Source: Prevotella sp.
Lineage (GTDB): Bacteria > Bacteroidota > Bacteroidia > Bacteroidales > Bacteroidaceae
DNA length: 35,488 bases
Assembly (NCBI GenBank): GCA_017458195.1
Contig: JAFTGI010000112.1
Coordinates: forward strand, 1 to 35,488
Direction: 5' to 3'
Below the pieces are notes generated by a model. It saw only the letters and a list, made by a program, of their open reading frames with translations. It was not told the origin of the DNA and searched no databases. Shown one piece after another: positions 8,714-17,971 of this stretch. Position 1 is the stretch's first letter, and each line of letters starts with the position of its first letter. The position numbers and the translations under genes were made by a program.

Positions 8714-9447
8714 AAGTGTGTCTGATGGAAATGGATCTGGCTTGGGCCAATCCAGGGAAGAACGTGGCTGAGGCCGAGCGTGTCGTGGCATCAAGTGAGC
8801 CAGCTGATCTCTATATACTGCCAGAGATGTGGTCGACAGGGTTCTCCGTTGAACCTGAGAGCGTTGCGGAAGATGAAGACAAATCGCTCGCTCTGAAATG
8901 GATGAAGACCACATCTCTTGAGCACAACTGCGCGCTTAGTGGAAGCCTTGCGGTCAGGGTGGCCGAAGATGGAAGCTATCGCAACCGGCATTATTTCGTC
9001 ACACCTGACAGTGTCGTTTTTTACGACAAACATCACCTCTTTACACACGGTGGCGAGGATGCCCACTATACGGCAGGGAGTGAGCCCGTCATTGCCCCGT
9101 GGCAAGGGGTTCGCTTCCTTCTCCAGACGTGTTATGACCTGCGCTTTCCCGTCTTCTCGCGTTGGGGGAGGGCAGGCGAGTACGACGCCATTATCTATGT
9201 CGCCAACTGGCCTGCTTCACGCCAATTGGCATGGGATACCCTCGTCAGGGCAAGGGCTATCGAGAATCAGTGCTATGTCGCTGCGGTCAATCGTATTGGC
9301 CACGATCCTTTCACGTCATATGAGGGCGGCAGTTGCCTGATAGAGCCTACCGGGAAAGAGGTTGATGAACTCAATATGGAACGGCTCCACAAGATGCGGA
9401 GTCATTTCCGCGTGCTGGCCGATCGTGATAGTCAGTCAATCATATAA
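8710..9447 (+). CDS. Nitrilase-family omega-amidase (YafV-like)
   Basis: A 245-residue carbon-nitrogen hydrolase. The catalytic triad is visible: Glu39 in LPEMWSTGF, Lys107 in YDKHHLF and Cys141 in QTCYDLRFPVFSR. The WSTGF and CYDLRFP contexts match the YafV/Nit2 omega-amidase branch, which hydrolyses alpha-ketoglutaramate and related dead-end amides from transamination. This substrate is inferred from subfamily resemblance. The gene is translationally coupled to the methyltransferase (ATGA at 8710-8713). Its last 16 bases overlap the convergent small membrane protein gene. Confidence 0.88.
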   Translation: MKVCLMEMDLAWANPGKNVAEAERVVASSEPADLYILPEMWSTGFSVEPESVAEDEDKSLALKWMKTTSLEHNCALSGSLAVRVAEDGSYRNRHYFVTPDSVVFYDKHHLFTHGGEDAHYTAGSEPVIAPWQGVRFLLQTCYDLRFPVFSRWGRAGEYDAIIYVANWPASRQLAWDTLVRARAIENQCYVAAVNRIGHDPFTSYEGGSCLIEPTGKEVDELNMERLHKMRSHFRVLADRDSQSII

Positions 9448-9620
9448 ACGGCTATGAGGGCAATAACCGATAGGACTGCCAGGGCAAAGAGCAGGCGAAA
9501 TCCCCATTTTGCTATTTGCTTACGCCGTTTGATGGCTTTTAGACTCTCATACTTAAAACGGCTTGCGTTGTCCATGTGATGTGTGTGATGGTGTTTATGT
9601 ACCTCTTTCTGTGTAGCCAT
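9432..9620 (-). CDS. Small His-rich single-pass membrane protein, unknown
   Basis: A 62-residue protein of no recognised family. Residues 8-15 are a histidine cluster (HKHHHTHH), residues 25-37 are very basic (KAIKRRKQIAK), and residues 39-60 form one hydrophobic helix (FRLLFALAVLSVIALIAVY). The positive-inside rule predicts the His-rich N-terminus in the cytoplasm and almost no periplasmic tail. It starts 15 bases after the rhamnosidase stop on the same strand, so it may be the last gene of that operon. The His cluster could bind metal, but nothing in the sequence proves it. Confidence 0.65.
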   Translation of the reverse strand: MATQKEVHKHHHTHHMDNASRFKYESLKAIKRRKQIAKWGFRLLFALAVLSVIALIAVYMID

Positions 9621-9635
9621 AATGTGATAAAATCG

Positions 9636-12199
9636 TTATTTCCTAAATAGTTTAATTTTTGAGTTCAGACCGCTGGGCATCGGCTCCCACTGGTCGTAAA
9701 GTGTTTTCTTATAGTTGATGTCCACAACATTGATTTCTTCCATTTTGCGCCATTTCCAGCCTTGTCGGTCTAATTCGGCAATGCGGTTGGCTGGCAGGTT
9801 GGTCACTTCGATGCGTAGCTCGTTCATGCCTGTCCTCAGTGTGCCTTTGGTGTCGAGCACGAAAGGCACAGACCATGCGCAACCAATATACTGGCCATTG
9901 ATGTAGACGCGAGCCGACTCACGGACGTCTCCAAGGTCTATCAGCCAAGGGCCTTTCGGGTCTTCCTTCTTCGAGAGTTTGAAGCGCGTAGTGTAGACGC
10001 CCGTGCCCATCGTCACTTTGGTCCTTTCATCAAGGGACTCCCACGTTTGCAGACGGCTCAGCTGATAGGTGTTTTCAACCTTGGGGGATTCTTCCATGAA
10101 ACTGAGCGTCCAGGGGCCTTCAATCTCAATGATGTTCCAGCGGGTGTTGTCATTTGCCGTTTGGCCTTTCTCACTTGACGGCAGTGGTTCATCAAAGGTT
10201 TGCAGAATCATCGACTCGCCGCTCCTGAGGCTGATGTCAATGCCACTGGCATCGAATTGGGCCTCGGTGATGTCGCCGTTAAGAGGATTAAACCATATGG
10301 CACCCTTGAAGTCGACTGCAAGTTTCACGCGCTTATGAATATCCTGTGGGGTCAGGTTAGCCATGAAATAGTGATAGCCGTTAGTGTTCTTGCGCCGGAT
10401 GGCTTTCAGGCCTAATTCGGTCTTCATCGGCTCAGCCTTGGCCGATTCGGCCATAGCCGATGGGGCAATGCCATAAATGATATGGGCTCCCTGTGCCTTC
10501 AATAGGCGGATGTGCTCTTTGACGGCTTCAGGCATCTCGCCGCTGCCCGGTATGATCAGACCTTTATAGATGGTACCGCCGCTTGTGACGAGTTTTCCAT
10601 TCTTGCAGGTGGTCTGCATCAACAGTCGTTCTGAGATGTAGTCACAGTCGAAGCCTGCCTTGTCGATGTCAAGGATGGCGTCGCGGAATTCAGGCATCAG
10701 TTTGCCCATGGCATGGATTGAGAACTGCATGAGCAGTTGCCAGTCGGCTTCTTCCAGGCATCGCGTACGGGCAGAAGCACCAGGAAATCGTTGTCGGGCT
10801 GTCCCCATTGCAGGAAACTCTGACAACGCTCCACGTATTGCGTAAAATAGGGGGCGTCGCGCCAGATGGAGTTTGTCGGACTCATATCGATGGAGGCATA
10901 GAACTTCCAGCCTGGCCATTCGTCGTCCTTGGGGCTATAGCATGTGCCGTGGAAGAACATGTGGTTCACGCCGGCACAGAACATCAGGTCAATGTCGGGC
11001 TTCAGTTGTGACAGGCTCGTACGGAAATGTTCGGTCAGCCAGGTAAAGGTCTCGCTGCTCGTGTATGGTTTTCCGCAGATGTGGGCCACTGATGGCGCAT
11101 ACTTGAACATGGAGTAGTCTGAGTCGTTCTTGCGCGTCTTGCCGGGGTCTTTCCTTAATCCCTTGATGCCAAAGTCGGAGAGGCCAAACCCTTCAATCTC
11201 AGGAATATCGACAGCAGCGTAGCAGTCAATCAGGTTGGCTGGCGAGCCATGCGCCTGGTTGCGGGTGATGGCCCCATGCCGGTGTGCCCAAGCTGTCCAT
11301 TGGTTAGTGAAGTTCTCGAGGAGCAGGTCGCCGAGTGTCTCACGATAGTCGCTCAGCACTTTCGGCTCATAGGCAATCAGCTCCGGCAGGTGTTCTTCAA
11401 GTTTATAGCCACGGCGCTTCTCGAACTCATCAAAGAGGGTAGGTGTCCACGTTGCCGCTTCAACCTCATAAGAGTCGTTGAAGAACGTGTGGGGATAAGG
11501 TGTATGCGTACGCTCGAAAGCTTGTTCGATATGCTTCAGATAGTTGGCTACGGCTTTCTTGTCGAAATGGTCGATGACCAGTCCTTCGCCGCCGGGAGCT
11601 GCCCGCTTGACCTTCATAACGCCATATTTGATATATACGGCAATGACTCTGCCGGAGGTAGAAGCATGTAAAAGGTTATTCTGAACCTCATTGGTGACAT
11701 CTTGGACTTTCCCGTCGCCATAAAGCATCACTTTGTTCAGAAATGCATTATTACGTTCCTTGTCAGGTGCCGAGAGGTCAACTGTTTCATCGAGGGCTAC
11801 TTCCTTGTCGACGAATACCACCTTGCAGGCGCTCTCCTCCAGCGGCACCCACGGGCCGCCGAATGGCCATCCTGTGCCCGTTGCCATATCGACCTCAATG
11901 CCGTTGTGGGCGGCTTGGTCTTCAGTGAATCGAAGCATTTCCATCCATCGGTCGCTCAGGAAGGGAATATTGTTCGCCTCGTTGCCTTGTACGCCGTAAA
12001 TGGGGGTTATCTCAACTGCGCCTGCCCCATGGCTGGCATATTGTTGCAGATTCCACTTCAAGTTCTCCTTGTCAACAGCTGACCCAAGCCACCACCATCG
12101 CAGTCCAGGCTTCGCTTCCGTCGTGGGTGTCGGCCATGACTGTGCATAGGCAGTTAGGGCTGTCATGGCCAATAACAGAATTGTCAGTTTCTTCTTCAT
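9636..12199 (-). pseudogene. GH106-like alpha-L-rhamnosidase, frameshifted
   Basis: Two overlapping reading frames together make one protein of about 850 residues. The first begins at ATG 12199 (MKKKLTILLLAMTALTAYAQ, a signal peptide, preceded by AAAGGAAA) and shows the N-terminal GH106 features PGLRWWWLGS, GAGAVEITPIYG and GTGWPFGGPW. It reads to LLPVRDAW and then derails. The other frame picks up at EEADWQLLMQFSIH and continues through a C-terminal beta-sandwich domain (GPWLIDLGDVRESARVYING) to 9636. One missing G after the TGG near 10754 would restore the frame, giving DAWEEADW. GH106 enzymes remove terminal L-rhamnose from pectin. The break may be a real mutation or a sequencing error. 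It is downstream of the acetylesterase gene. Confidence 0.8.
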
Positions 12200-12238
12200 T
12201 GCTTTCCTTTTTGTGTCAGTTACTTGTCTGGCCACTGG

Positions 12239-13486
12239 TTAATTGCCATCAGGCTTCACTAAGTCCGCATTGCGGGCGGGAGCCCACTTGAACGTCTTCC
12301 AGTCGTCGGGCCTGGCGGGATTAAAGTCGCGCCAGTCGGAGCGTAGATAGTCGGCCAGGGGCAGCTTGAGCTGCTTGATGCCCATCACCACGCACTTAGC
12401 CACTTCGTAGGCACCGTAAGGGTTGAAGTGGGTGTTGTCGGCCAGTTCCTTCGGCTGGTTGGGGAACGTATTGGCGGGGTAGTGCACCAGGGCCCGCTTG
12501 GAGTTCTCGTAGCCCAGCGCCTCGAAGAATGTCTTAGTCATCTGGTTCAGGTCGATCAGGGGCACCTGCTCGCGCTCTGCCACTTGCTTCATGGCGGCAG
12601 GGAAGTCGCCGTGCGTGTTTCGGATGGTCTTGTTGTCATTTTCAAACTGGCGGCGTTGCGTCGGTGTACAGAAGACGATCTGTGCACCCTTCTGACGCAC
12701 CTGGTCGATGAAAATCTTCAACTGATAGACGTAGTGATACCACGCGTCGTCGCCCGGGCGTTTCTCCTTCTCGTCGTTATGACCGAACTCCACGAACACA
12801 TAGTCGCCGGGTTTCAGCGTCTGAAGAATCTTGTCCAGACGGAATGAGCCAATGAACGTGCGGGCCGTCAGTCCGCTCTCAGCATGGTTCGAAATAGCCA
12901 CTTCGGGACCAAACCAGCGGGTAATCATCTGTCCCCAGGAGGCCCAGGGCTCATTGTTCTGGTCGACAACTGTAGAATTGCCGCAGAGGTAGACCGTAGG
13001 CACCTTATCGTCTCTCTCAATATGGATGGATTGCACGGCCGGCTGGTCGCCGTTGAACTCCAGCGTCAGCTTGTCGTCCCATGCCAGATAATCCTTCTCG
13101 CGGTCTTTGATCTTCACGCGCTTGTCGCCTTCAATCAGCGGTGAACGCTTATTGACGGTGAACTCTATCGTCTTAGTGTCCTTCTTTTTCTTTGTCGTCA
13201 CATTGTCCATCATCAGGCGCCGGCCTTCTGCCCGGACTGTTGTGCTCGAGTTCTTGATGCCGCCCAGGACGACGCGCACCCTATAGTTGCCATCAGGTAC
13301 ACGCACAGAAAAGTAGAATGGGTCAGCCGTCGGCTTCTTAACATTGGGGGCTGGCAGCAAGTCGTAGCCATAGCCGTCGTGCTCGTTGTAAGTAGGTTGC
13401 TGGCGGGTCATGTCGAAATCGAAACTTTGGGCAATGAGGGCCATTGGTATCATTGCCAAACCTATGAGAACTGCTTTTTTGATCAT
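12239..13486 (-). CDS. Rhamnogalacturonan acetylesterase (CE12-like, SGNH/GDSL)
   Basis: A 415-residue secreted esterase predicted to remove acetyl groups from the rhamnogalacturonan backbone of pectin. Residues 1-20 are a signal peptide (MIKKAVLIGLAMIPMALIAQ). Residues about 21-160 form an N-terminal beta-rich domain, and from about 164 the SGNH hydrolase follows: catalytic Ser171 in CGNSTVVDQ, Asn237 in FGHND, and Asp350/His353 in DNTHFNPYGAYEVAK. The start at 13486 is preferred over 13522 because it begins the signal peptide. It is the first gene after a good promoter and is followed 39 bases later by the rhamnosidase, its natural partner. Confidence 0.88.
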   Translation of the reverse strand: MIKKAVLIGLAMIPMALIAQSFDFDMTRQQPTYNEHDGYGYDLLPAPNVKKPTADPFYFSVRVPDGNYRVRVVLGGIKNSSTTVRAEGRRLMMDNVTTKKKKDTKTIEFTVNKRSPLIEGDKRVKIKDREKDYLAWDDKLTLEFNGDQPAVQSIHIERDDKVPTVYLCGNSTVVDQNNEPWASWGQMITRWFGPEVAISNHAESGLTARTFIGSFRLDKILQTLKPGDYVFVEFGHNDEKEKRPGDDAWYHYVYQLKIFIDQVRQKGAQIVFCTPTQRRQFENDNKTIRNTHGDFPAAMKQVAEREQVPLIDLNQMTKTFFEALGYENSKRALVHYPANTFPNQPKELADNTHFNPYGAYEVAKCVVMGIKQLKLPLADYLRSDWRDFNPARPDDWKTFKWAPARNADLVKPDGN

Positions 13487-13519
13487 CTTAGATTTGTATT
13501 TAAAAGTAATTTTGGTATG

Positions 13520-13551
13520 CAAAGGTACATAATTAAAACGAAATAGCCAAA
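13520..13551 (-). promoter_or_regulatory. Promoter of the pectin operon
   Basis: On the minus strand, TTTG (13551-13548), 20 bases, then TACCTTTG (13527-13520): a full match to the Bacteroidota promoter pattern. The leader to ATG 13486 would be about 25 to 30 bases. No binding site for a regulator was recognised. Confidence 0.7.
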
Positions 13552-13573
13552 TTTTATGCCCTCATATATTGAA

Positions 13574-13610
13574 AGAAGTGCCGCTTTTCCCTCAAAGAAG
13601 CGGCACTTCT
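13574..13610. repeat. Perfect 13-bp hairpin (copy 1 of a pair)
   Basis: AGAAGTGCCGCTT (13574-13586) and its exact reverse complement (13598-13610) with an 11-base loop. It lies between the dcu gene stop and the pectin promoter, and is followed at once by a related hairpin. Confidence 0.85.
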
Positions 13611-13616
13611 CTTGGC

Positions 13617-13655
13617 AAGAAGTACCGTTTCTCTTGCTCCAAAGCGGTACTTCTT
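13617..13655. repeat. Perfect 11-bp hairpin (copy 2 of a pair)
   Basis: AAGAAGTACCG (13617-13627) pairs with CGGTACTTCTT (13645-13655); three more TTT/AAA pairs are possible across a one-base bulge. The stem shares the GAAGT-CCG core with copy 1 and differs mainly at one position (TG versus TA). It may serve as terminator for the upstream minus-strand operon, though no long U tract follows. Confidence 0.82.
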
Positions 13656-13669
13656 TTATTCAAGACGTC

Positions 13670-15004
13670 TTAGTAGATCATCATCGACAGTATATATGCC
13701 ACGATCGTCGATACAAAGACGCAGATCAGGCCGGGCATCATGAACGAGTGGTTGAGCAGATACTTGCCAATGACAGTCGTGCCTGAGCGGTCGAAGTTGA
13801 CGGTTGCGATGTCGCTGGGGTAGTTGGGGATGAAGAAGTAGCCGTAGACGCTGGGCAGCACACCCAGCAGCACAGGACCTTCGATGCCCAGCTTGTATGC
13901 CAGAGGCAACATAGCCACGACGACGGCACCCTGCGAGTTGATCAGTACGGACACGAGGAAGAACACGATGGCAATCGACCTGGGATATTGGGCAACGATG
14001 TCCTCAAGCATCACCTGTATTTCTGCCATATAGTTCGAAAAGTAAGTGTCGGCAATCAATGCAATGCCGTAGATAGCCACCACAGCCACCATGCCGCTCT
14101 GCCACACAGGTCCGGCAACCGCTTTCTTCGGCTGGGCTTTGCAGAAGATGATCATCAGGGCAGCTGCCGAAATCATCACGATCTGGATGACGATGTTCAT
14201 CTTCAGTGACTGGCCGTCCCATGAAGGGAGCAGGCCTGGGAAAATAGCGAACATCACAATGACGGCCAGGGCGCCCAGGAAAATGAAGACAGCATTCTTG
14301 GCTTCACGCGTAATCTTGAGATCAAGCGTAGTCGCATTATTGCCATAGATGTAGGCACGCTGCTCAGGATCCTGGAGCTTGGCTTGGAACTGAGGATCCT
14401 TGTCAAGGTCGAGGCCGCGATGATAACTGGCTGCTGCGGCGGCCATGAGTCCGCACAGGCAGGCTGGGATGCTGACCATGAGCACTCCGGGAATGTTGAC
14501 GTCGAAACCGTTTGCGTTGGAGATTGTTACGAATGCGACGACTGCTGCTGCAATAGGCGAACAAGTGATGCCAACCTGCGATGCGATCGAGGCCACGCCG
14601 CAGGGTCGCTCCGGGCGGATGCCTTTCTTCAGGGCAATGTCGCAGATAATCGGCATCAGGGTGTAGACAACGTGGCCCGTTCCAACCAATACGGTCAGGA
14701 AGAAGGTGGTCAGCGGAGCCAAAAAGGTGATGCGGTCAGGATGCTTGCGCAACAGCCGCTCGGCAATCTGAATGAGCCAATCCATGCCACCGGAGGCCTG
14801 CATGATGCCAGCGCAGGTGACGGCCGCAATGATGATATAGATGACGTCGGTAGGAGGAGTGCCTGGTTTCAGGTTGAAACCAAAAACGAGAATAGCCAGT
14901 CCGATGCCGGAAATGGCGCCAAGTGCGAGCGAACCGTAACGAGAGCCCACCCACAGCGCTCCCAATACGATGAGGAGCTGAAGAATCATTGTGAATGTAA
15001 CCAT
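13670..15004 (-). CDS. Anaerobic C4-dicarboxylate transporter (DcuA/DcuB family)
   Basis: A 444-residue inner-membrane protein with 10 to 12 hydrophobic helices spread over its length. GTGHVVYTLMPIICDIALKKGIRPERP and ASQVGITCSPIAAAVVAF are highly characteristic of Dcu carriers, as is FIPNYPSDIATVNFDRSGTTVIGKYLLNHSFMMPG near the C-terminus. Dcu carriers exchange fumarate, malate or aspartate for succinate during anaerobic fumarate respiration, which fits a succinate-producing gut anaerobe. DcuA and DcuB cannot be separated here. It is 37 bases after fbp on the same strand and probably ends the operon that begins at ftsE. Confidence 0.92.
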   Translation of the reverse strand: MVTFTMILQLLIVLGALWVGSRYGSLALGAISGIGLAILVFGFNLKPGTPPTDVIYIIIAAVTCAGIMQASGGMDWLIQIAERLLRKHPDRITFLAPLTTFFLTVLVGTGHVVYTLMPIICDIALKKGIRPERPCGVASIASQVGITCSPIAAAVVAFVTISNANGFDVNIPGVLMVSIPACLCGLMAAAAASYHRGLDLDKDPQFQAKLQDPEQRAYIYGNNATTLDLKITREAKNAVFIFLGALAVIVMFAIFPGLLPSWDGQSLKMNIVIQIVMISAAALMIIFCKAQPKKAVAGPVWQSGMVAVVAIYGIALIADTYFSNYMAEIQVMLEDIVAQYPRSIAIVFFLVSVLINSQGAVVVAMLPLAYKLGIEGPVLLGVLPSVYGYFFIPNYPSDIATVNFDRSGTTVIGKYLLNHSFMMPGLICVFVSTIVAYILSMMIY

Positions 15005-15041
15005 AGGTTTTCAGTAATTTGTATTTGTTAGTAGTATTGTT

Positions 15042-17006
15042 TTATGAACGTTTCTCCTTGATGATGCCGTGTCGATAGGCGTACAGCAGGTCTTTCAGGT
15101 CGGCGATCTGTGAGCGCAGTTCTGTGCCCTTGTCGGTGTCGGCGACGAGCATGCGATGGGTGGACATCTCCACAATCTGAGTGGTCGACTTAATGTCGGT
15201 GCCTCTGATGATGGCGTCCCGTTCACTCGTAAAAGGTTCATGCTGAACGAGTTGGAACCCGCGGCTATGGTAAACCAGCGTATAGCCGGCAATGCCGGTC
15301 TCCTTGTGGTAGGCCTCCGAGAAGCCACCGTCGATGACCATCAGCCGTCCGCCGGCCTTGATGGGGTTCTCGCCTGAGCCGGCATGCACTGGCACGTGGC
15401 CGTTGATGATGTGGCGCGTCTCTCCCTTCACGCTGAAGGCGTCGAGGATGCGGTCGCATACGTCCTGTGAGTCGCGCAGCTTGAAGTAGTTGCCTTTCTC
15501 CTCATGGTAAGTGGCCTTGTCCTCAAGGAAATAGCGCTCGAAGGTTGCCATCTTTGACTTGTCGAACAAAGGGGAGTCCTTGCCGCACCAAAGGTAGAGG
15601 AAGTAGTCTTTGGCAAAGGCTTTGATCTCTGCCGGGGTGTCGTTCTCGAAAGCGGCACGTATCAGCTGGCCGGTGAACTCCATCAGTTCCCTTCCTGCGT
15701 ATGCCTTGCCTAAGATTTCAACCTCCTTCAGGGTGCCGTCGGCGTTCAGCGGAATCGATGCGTGGAACAGGAGGTTCTGGTTGCAGACGTTGTACATGCA
15801 CCCATGGCTCAGGATCGTGCGGATATGCTTTCTGAGCTTTTCCGATACACGGAATGAGTGGTGTAGCTTTTGCATCAGGCTTTCCTCCTCAGCTGTGAGG
15901 GCTGAAGGATTCTTCGGGTCGACCGTCGGGAAGCAGCAAGATTTCATTGCATATTTCTCACCGCCTATAGTGCAAACGTGCTCTTGGAAATCAATGTTCT
16001 CAAGTAAACAGCGGTCTTCCATCTGCCATTCCGGCCTGCGATGGAAGATGCGGGCTTCCTCCTTGAATTGGATGATGGCTATTGCCTTGTGCATCTTGGC
16101 GGTCAGCTGAAGGGTCTTTTCGTCCATACGACCGTCTTTTCGTAGCACTTTCGGAATGAATTCGGAGCAGGGGTCATCGCCATAGACGTCCAGCGCAAAC
16201 GTAGCCAGCGGCACAAGATTGATGCCGTAGCCTTCCTCGAGTGTCGTCAGGTTGGCATAGCGCAGCGACAGACGCAGGACGTTGCAGATGCAGGCATTGT
16301 TGCCGGCGCAGGCACCCATCCAGAGAATGTCGTGATTGCCCCACTGGATGTCCCACGAGTGGTATTGCTCCAGCGTGTCCATGATGATGTGTGCTCCCGG
16401 ACCTCGGTCGTAGATGTCGCCCAGGATGTGCAACTGGTCGATAGCCAGTCGCTGGATGACCTTTGAAATGGCAATGATGAAGGCGTCGGCTCGTCCCGTT
16501 GAGATGATGGTGTCGACGATGACGGCCACGTAGGCCGCCTTGTCCTGGTCGTCGGTGCGCTCATGGAGCAGTTCCTCAATGATGTACGAGAATTCCGTCG
16601 GCAATGATTTGCGCACCTTCGAACGTGTGTATTTTGACGAGACGTCGCGGCAGACACGCACCAGCTGGTGGATTGTGATGCGGTACCAGTCCTCCAGGTC
16701 CTCCTCGTTGGTTTTTATCAGCTCGAGTTTCTGTTCGGGATAGTAAATCAAAGTGCATAGTTCCTTCTTCTCCGACTCCCGGATGGTGTTGCCGAATATT
16801 TCGCCCACCTTGCGCTTGATGTTGCCGGAGGCATTCTTGAGCACATGGCGGAACGCTTCGTATTCACCATGCAGGTCAGCGAGGAAGTGCTCCGTCCCTT
16901 TGGGCAGATTCAAGATGGCCTCAAGATTGATAATCTCGCGGGCAGCATCGGCCACCGTGGGAAAGGAGTTCGAGAGCAGATGGAGGTATTTCTCGTCAGT
17001 ATTCAT
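15042..17006 (-). CDS. fbp: Fructose-1,6-bisphosphatase class 3
   Basis: A 654-residue gluconeogenic phosphatase of the large class 3 type, which differs from the E. coli class 1 enzyme and is common in Firmicutes and Bacteroidota. It hydrolyses fructose-1,6-bisphosphate to fructose-6-phosphate. The metallophosphatase motifs are visible: FLADLHGEYEAF near residue 41, LGDIYDRGPGAH near 196 and WGNHDILWMG near 222, then NGHVPVHAGSGENPIKA and VIDGGFSEAYHKETGIAGYTL towards the C-terminus. Its ATG overlaps the stop of the glycosyltransferase-like gene (ATGA, 17003-17006). Confidence 0.94.
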   Translation of the reverse strand: MNTDEKYLHLLSNSFPTVADAAREIINLEAILNLPKGTEHFLADLHGEYEAFRHVLKNASGNIKRKVGEIFGNTIRESEKKELCTLIYYPEQKLELIKTNEEDLEDWYRITIHQLVRVCRDVSSKYTRSKVRKSLPTEFSYIIEELLHERTDDQDKAAYVAVIVDTIISTGRADAFIIAISKVIQRLAIDQLHILGDIYDRGPGAHIIMDTLEQYHSWDIQWGNHDILWMGACAGNNACICNVLRLSLRYANLTTLEEGYGINLVPLATFALDVYGDDPCSEFIPKVLRKDGRMDEKTLQLTAKMHKAIAIIQFKEEARIFHRRPEWQMEDRCLLENIDFQEHVCTIGGEKYAMKSCCFPTVDPKNPSALTAEEESLMQKLHHSFRVSEKLRKHIRTILSHGCMYNVCNQNLLFHASIPLNADGTLKEVEILGKAYAGRELMEFTGQLIRAAFENDTPAEIKAFAKDYFLYLWCGKDSPLFDKSKMATFERYFLEDKATYHEEKGNYFKLRDSQDVCDRILDAFSVKGETRHIINGHVPVHAGSGENPIKAGGRLMVIDGGFSEAYHKETGIAGYTLVYHSRGFQLVQHEPFTSERDAIIRGTDIKSTTQIVEMSTHRMLVADTDKGTELRSQIADLKDLLYAYRHGIIKEKRS

Positions 17007-17971
17007 ATTTTCAAGTGATTGGTCAGGCTCGTCCTAAGCTGTGCCGTTGTCCGATTGTTCACTGGCACACACGGCATATAGCCTTCGTCGAGCAATAGTT
17101 CTTCTTTTAATATTTCTAATACGCTGGTGAACAGGGTGATTAGCTTTTCTGCTTCAAGTTCTTTGAGAAGCTTTTCTTCGTCGAGTGATGGATGTCTGAG
17201 AGCCTGATGCAAGTCGCACAGCAGCATCAGTTCCAGCCGTCCTTGGCGCATCTGCCGTTCCACTTCCTTCAGCAGTTCCACAATGCTGGCCTTGGGCCTC
17301 GAGGCCGGTCGTTCGTACACTTCCGGCAGATAGCTGACGGGTGTCGTGTGCGGAGGAATCTGCAGACCCATAAGGCTCAGCCCCCGGTCGAGTAGGGCGC
17401 TGACCCCTTCGTGCCAGGTGTAGTTGTAGAGCAGTTGCCATTGTGGCTCAGCTGGTAGCTCCTTTCCTTCAATCCATTGGCGGTCGCCGCAGAGTGCCAC
17501 CTTCATCAGCAGATGCATGGCTTGTCGGGAGTTGTCGCTCAAGAATGTCAGCACGTCGGAGTTCATCACCTTTTGGTAGATCCGCATCATTCTTTCGGCA
17601 GTGTCCTCAGGTCGTACTGTCTTAGTCACCAATGGGTTGCGGACGATTTCAATTCTTGGATTGTTCTCTATCTGACGGGCCTCGATATCGCTTCGGGCTA
17701 TGACGACATAGACTCCTTGCCCATCGGTCAATTGGCCGTGGGGCGTCATGATCTTTCTCGTAGTCTTCAGTTCAAGTTGAGAGGCCCATGCAATCAGGCC
17801 ATGCTGATGAAGGATGTCGGGCTTTTGCTCTTTCATGATGTGCTTCGCCTCCTGAAGATCGTCCGTAGCCGTGGAAGCAATCCTGTCGCCCAAGGCCTGT
17901 GTCAGCATGGTCACGTAGTTGGCTGTCATGCTGTCGTTCTTCGGAAAGATGTGAAGCACTCTTGTTGTCAT
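17003..17971 (-). CDS. Glycosyltransferase-like protein of unknown function
   Basis: A 322-residue soluble protein. The N-terminal 130 residues have a GT-B-like Rossmann pattern (RVLHIFPKNDSMTANYVTML, then KPDILHQHG at 50-58, then TPHGQLTDG and VVIARSDIEARQI), which resembles the donor-independent half of family 4 glycosyltransferases. The remaining 190 residues are helical and charged and match no motif I know; the usual C-terminal nucleotide-sugar site (EXFG-type) is absent. It overlaps lysA and fbp by ATGA at both ends, so all three are probably made together. It may have lost catalysis or be a regulatory protein. Start at 17971 is chosen over 18013 because of the overlap geometry. Confidence 0.7.
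   Translation of the reverse strand: MTTRVLHIFPKNDSMTANYVTMLTQALGDRIASTATDDLQEAKHIMKEQKPDILHQHGLIAWASQLELKTTRKIMTPHGQLTDGQGVYVVIARSDIEARQIENNPRIEIVRNPLVTKTVRPEDTAERMMRIYQKVMNSDVLTFLSDNSRQAMHLLMKVALCGDRQWIEGKELPAEPQWQLLYNYTWHEGVSALLDRGLSLMGLQIPPHTTPVSYLPEVYERPASRPKASIVELLKEVERQMRQGRLELMLLCDLHQALRHPSLDEEKLLKELEAEKLITLFTSVLEILKEELLLDEGYMPCVPVNNRTTAQLRTSLTNHLKI

Noticed and set aside
10740-10770. Programmed frameshift in the rhamnosidase
   Set aside because: No slippery heptamer or downstream structure was seen; loss of one G explains the break.
9636-13486. Complete polysaccharide utilisation locus
   Set aside because: No SusC/SusD pair or sensor lies next to the two pectin genes; the SusC/SusD locus is 17 kb away.
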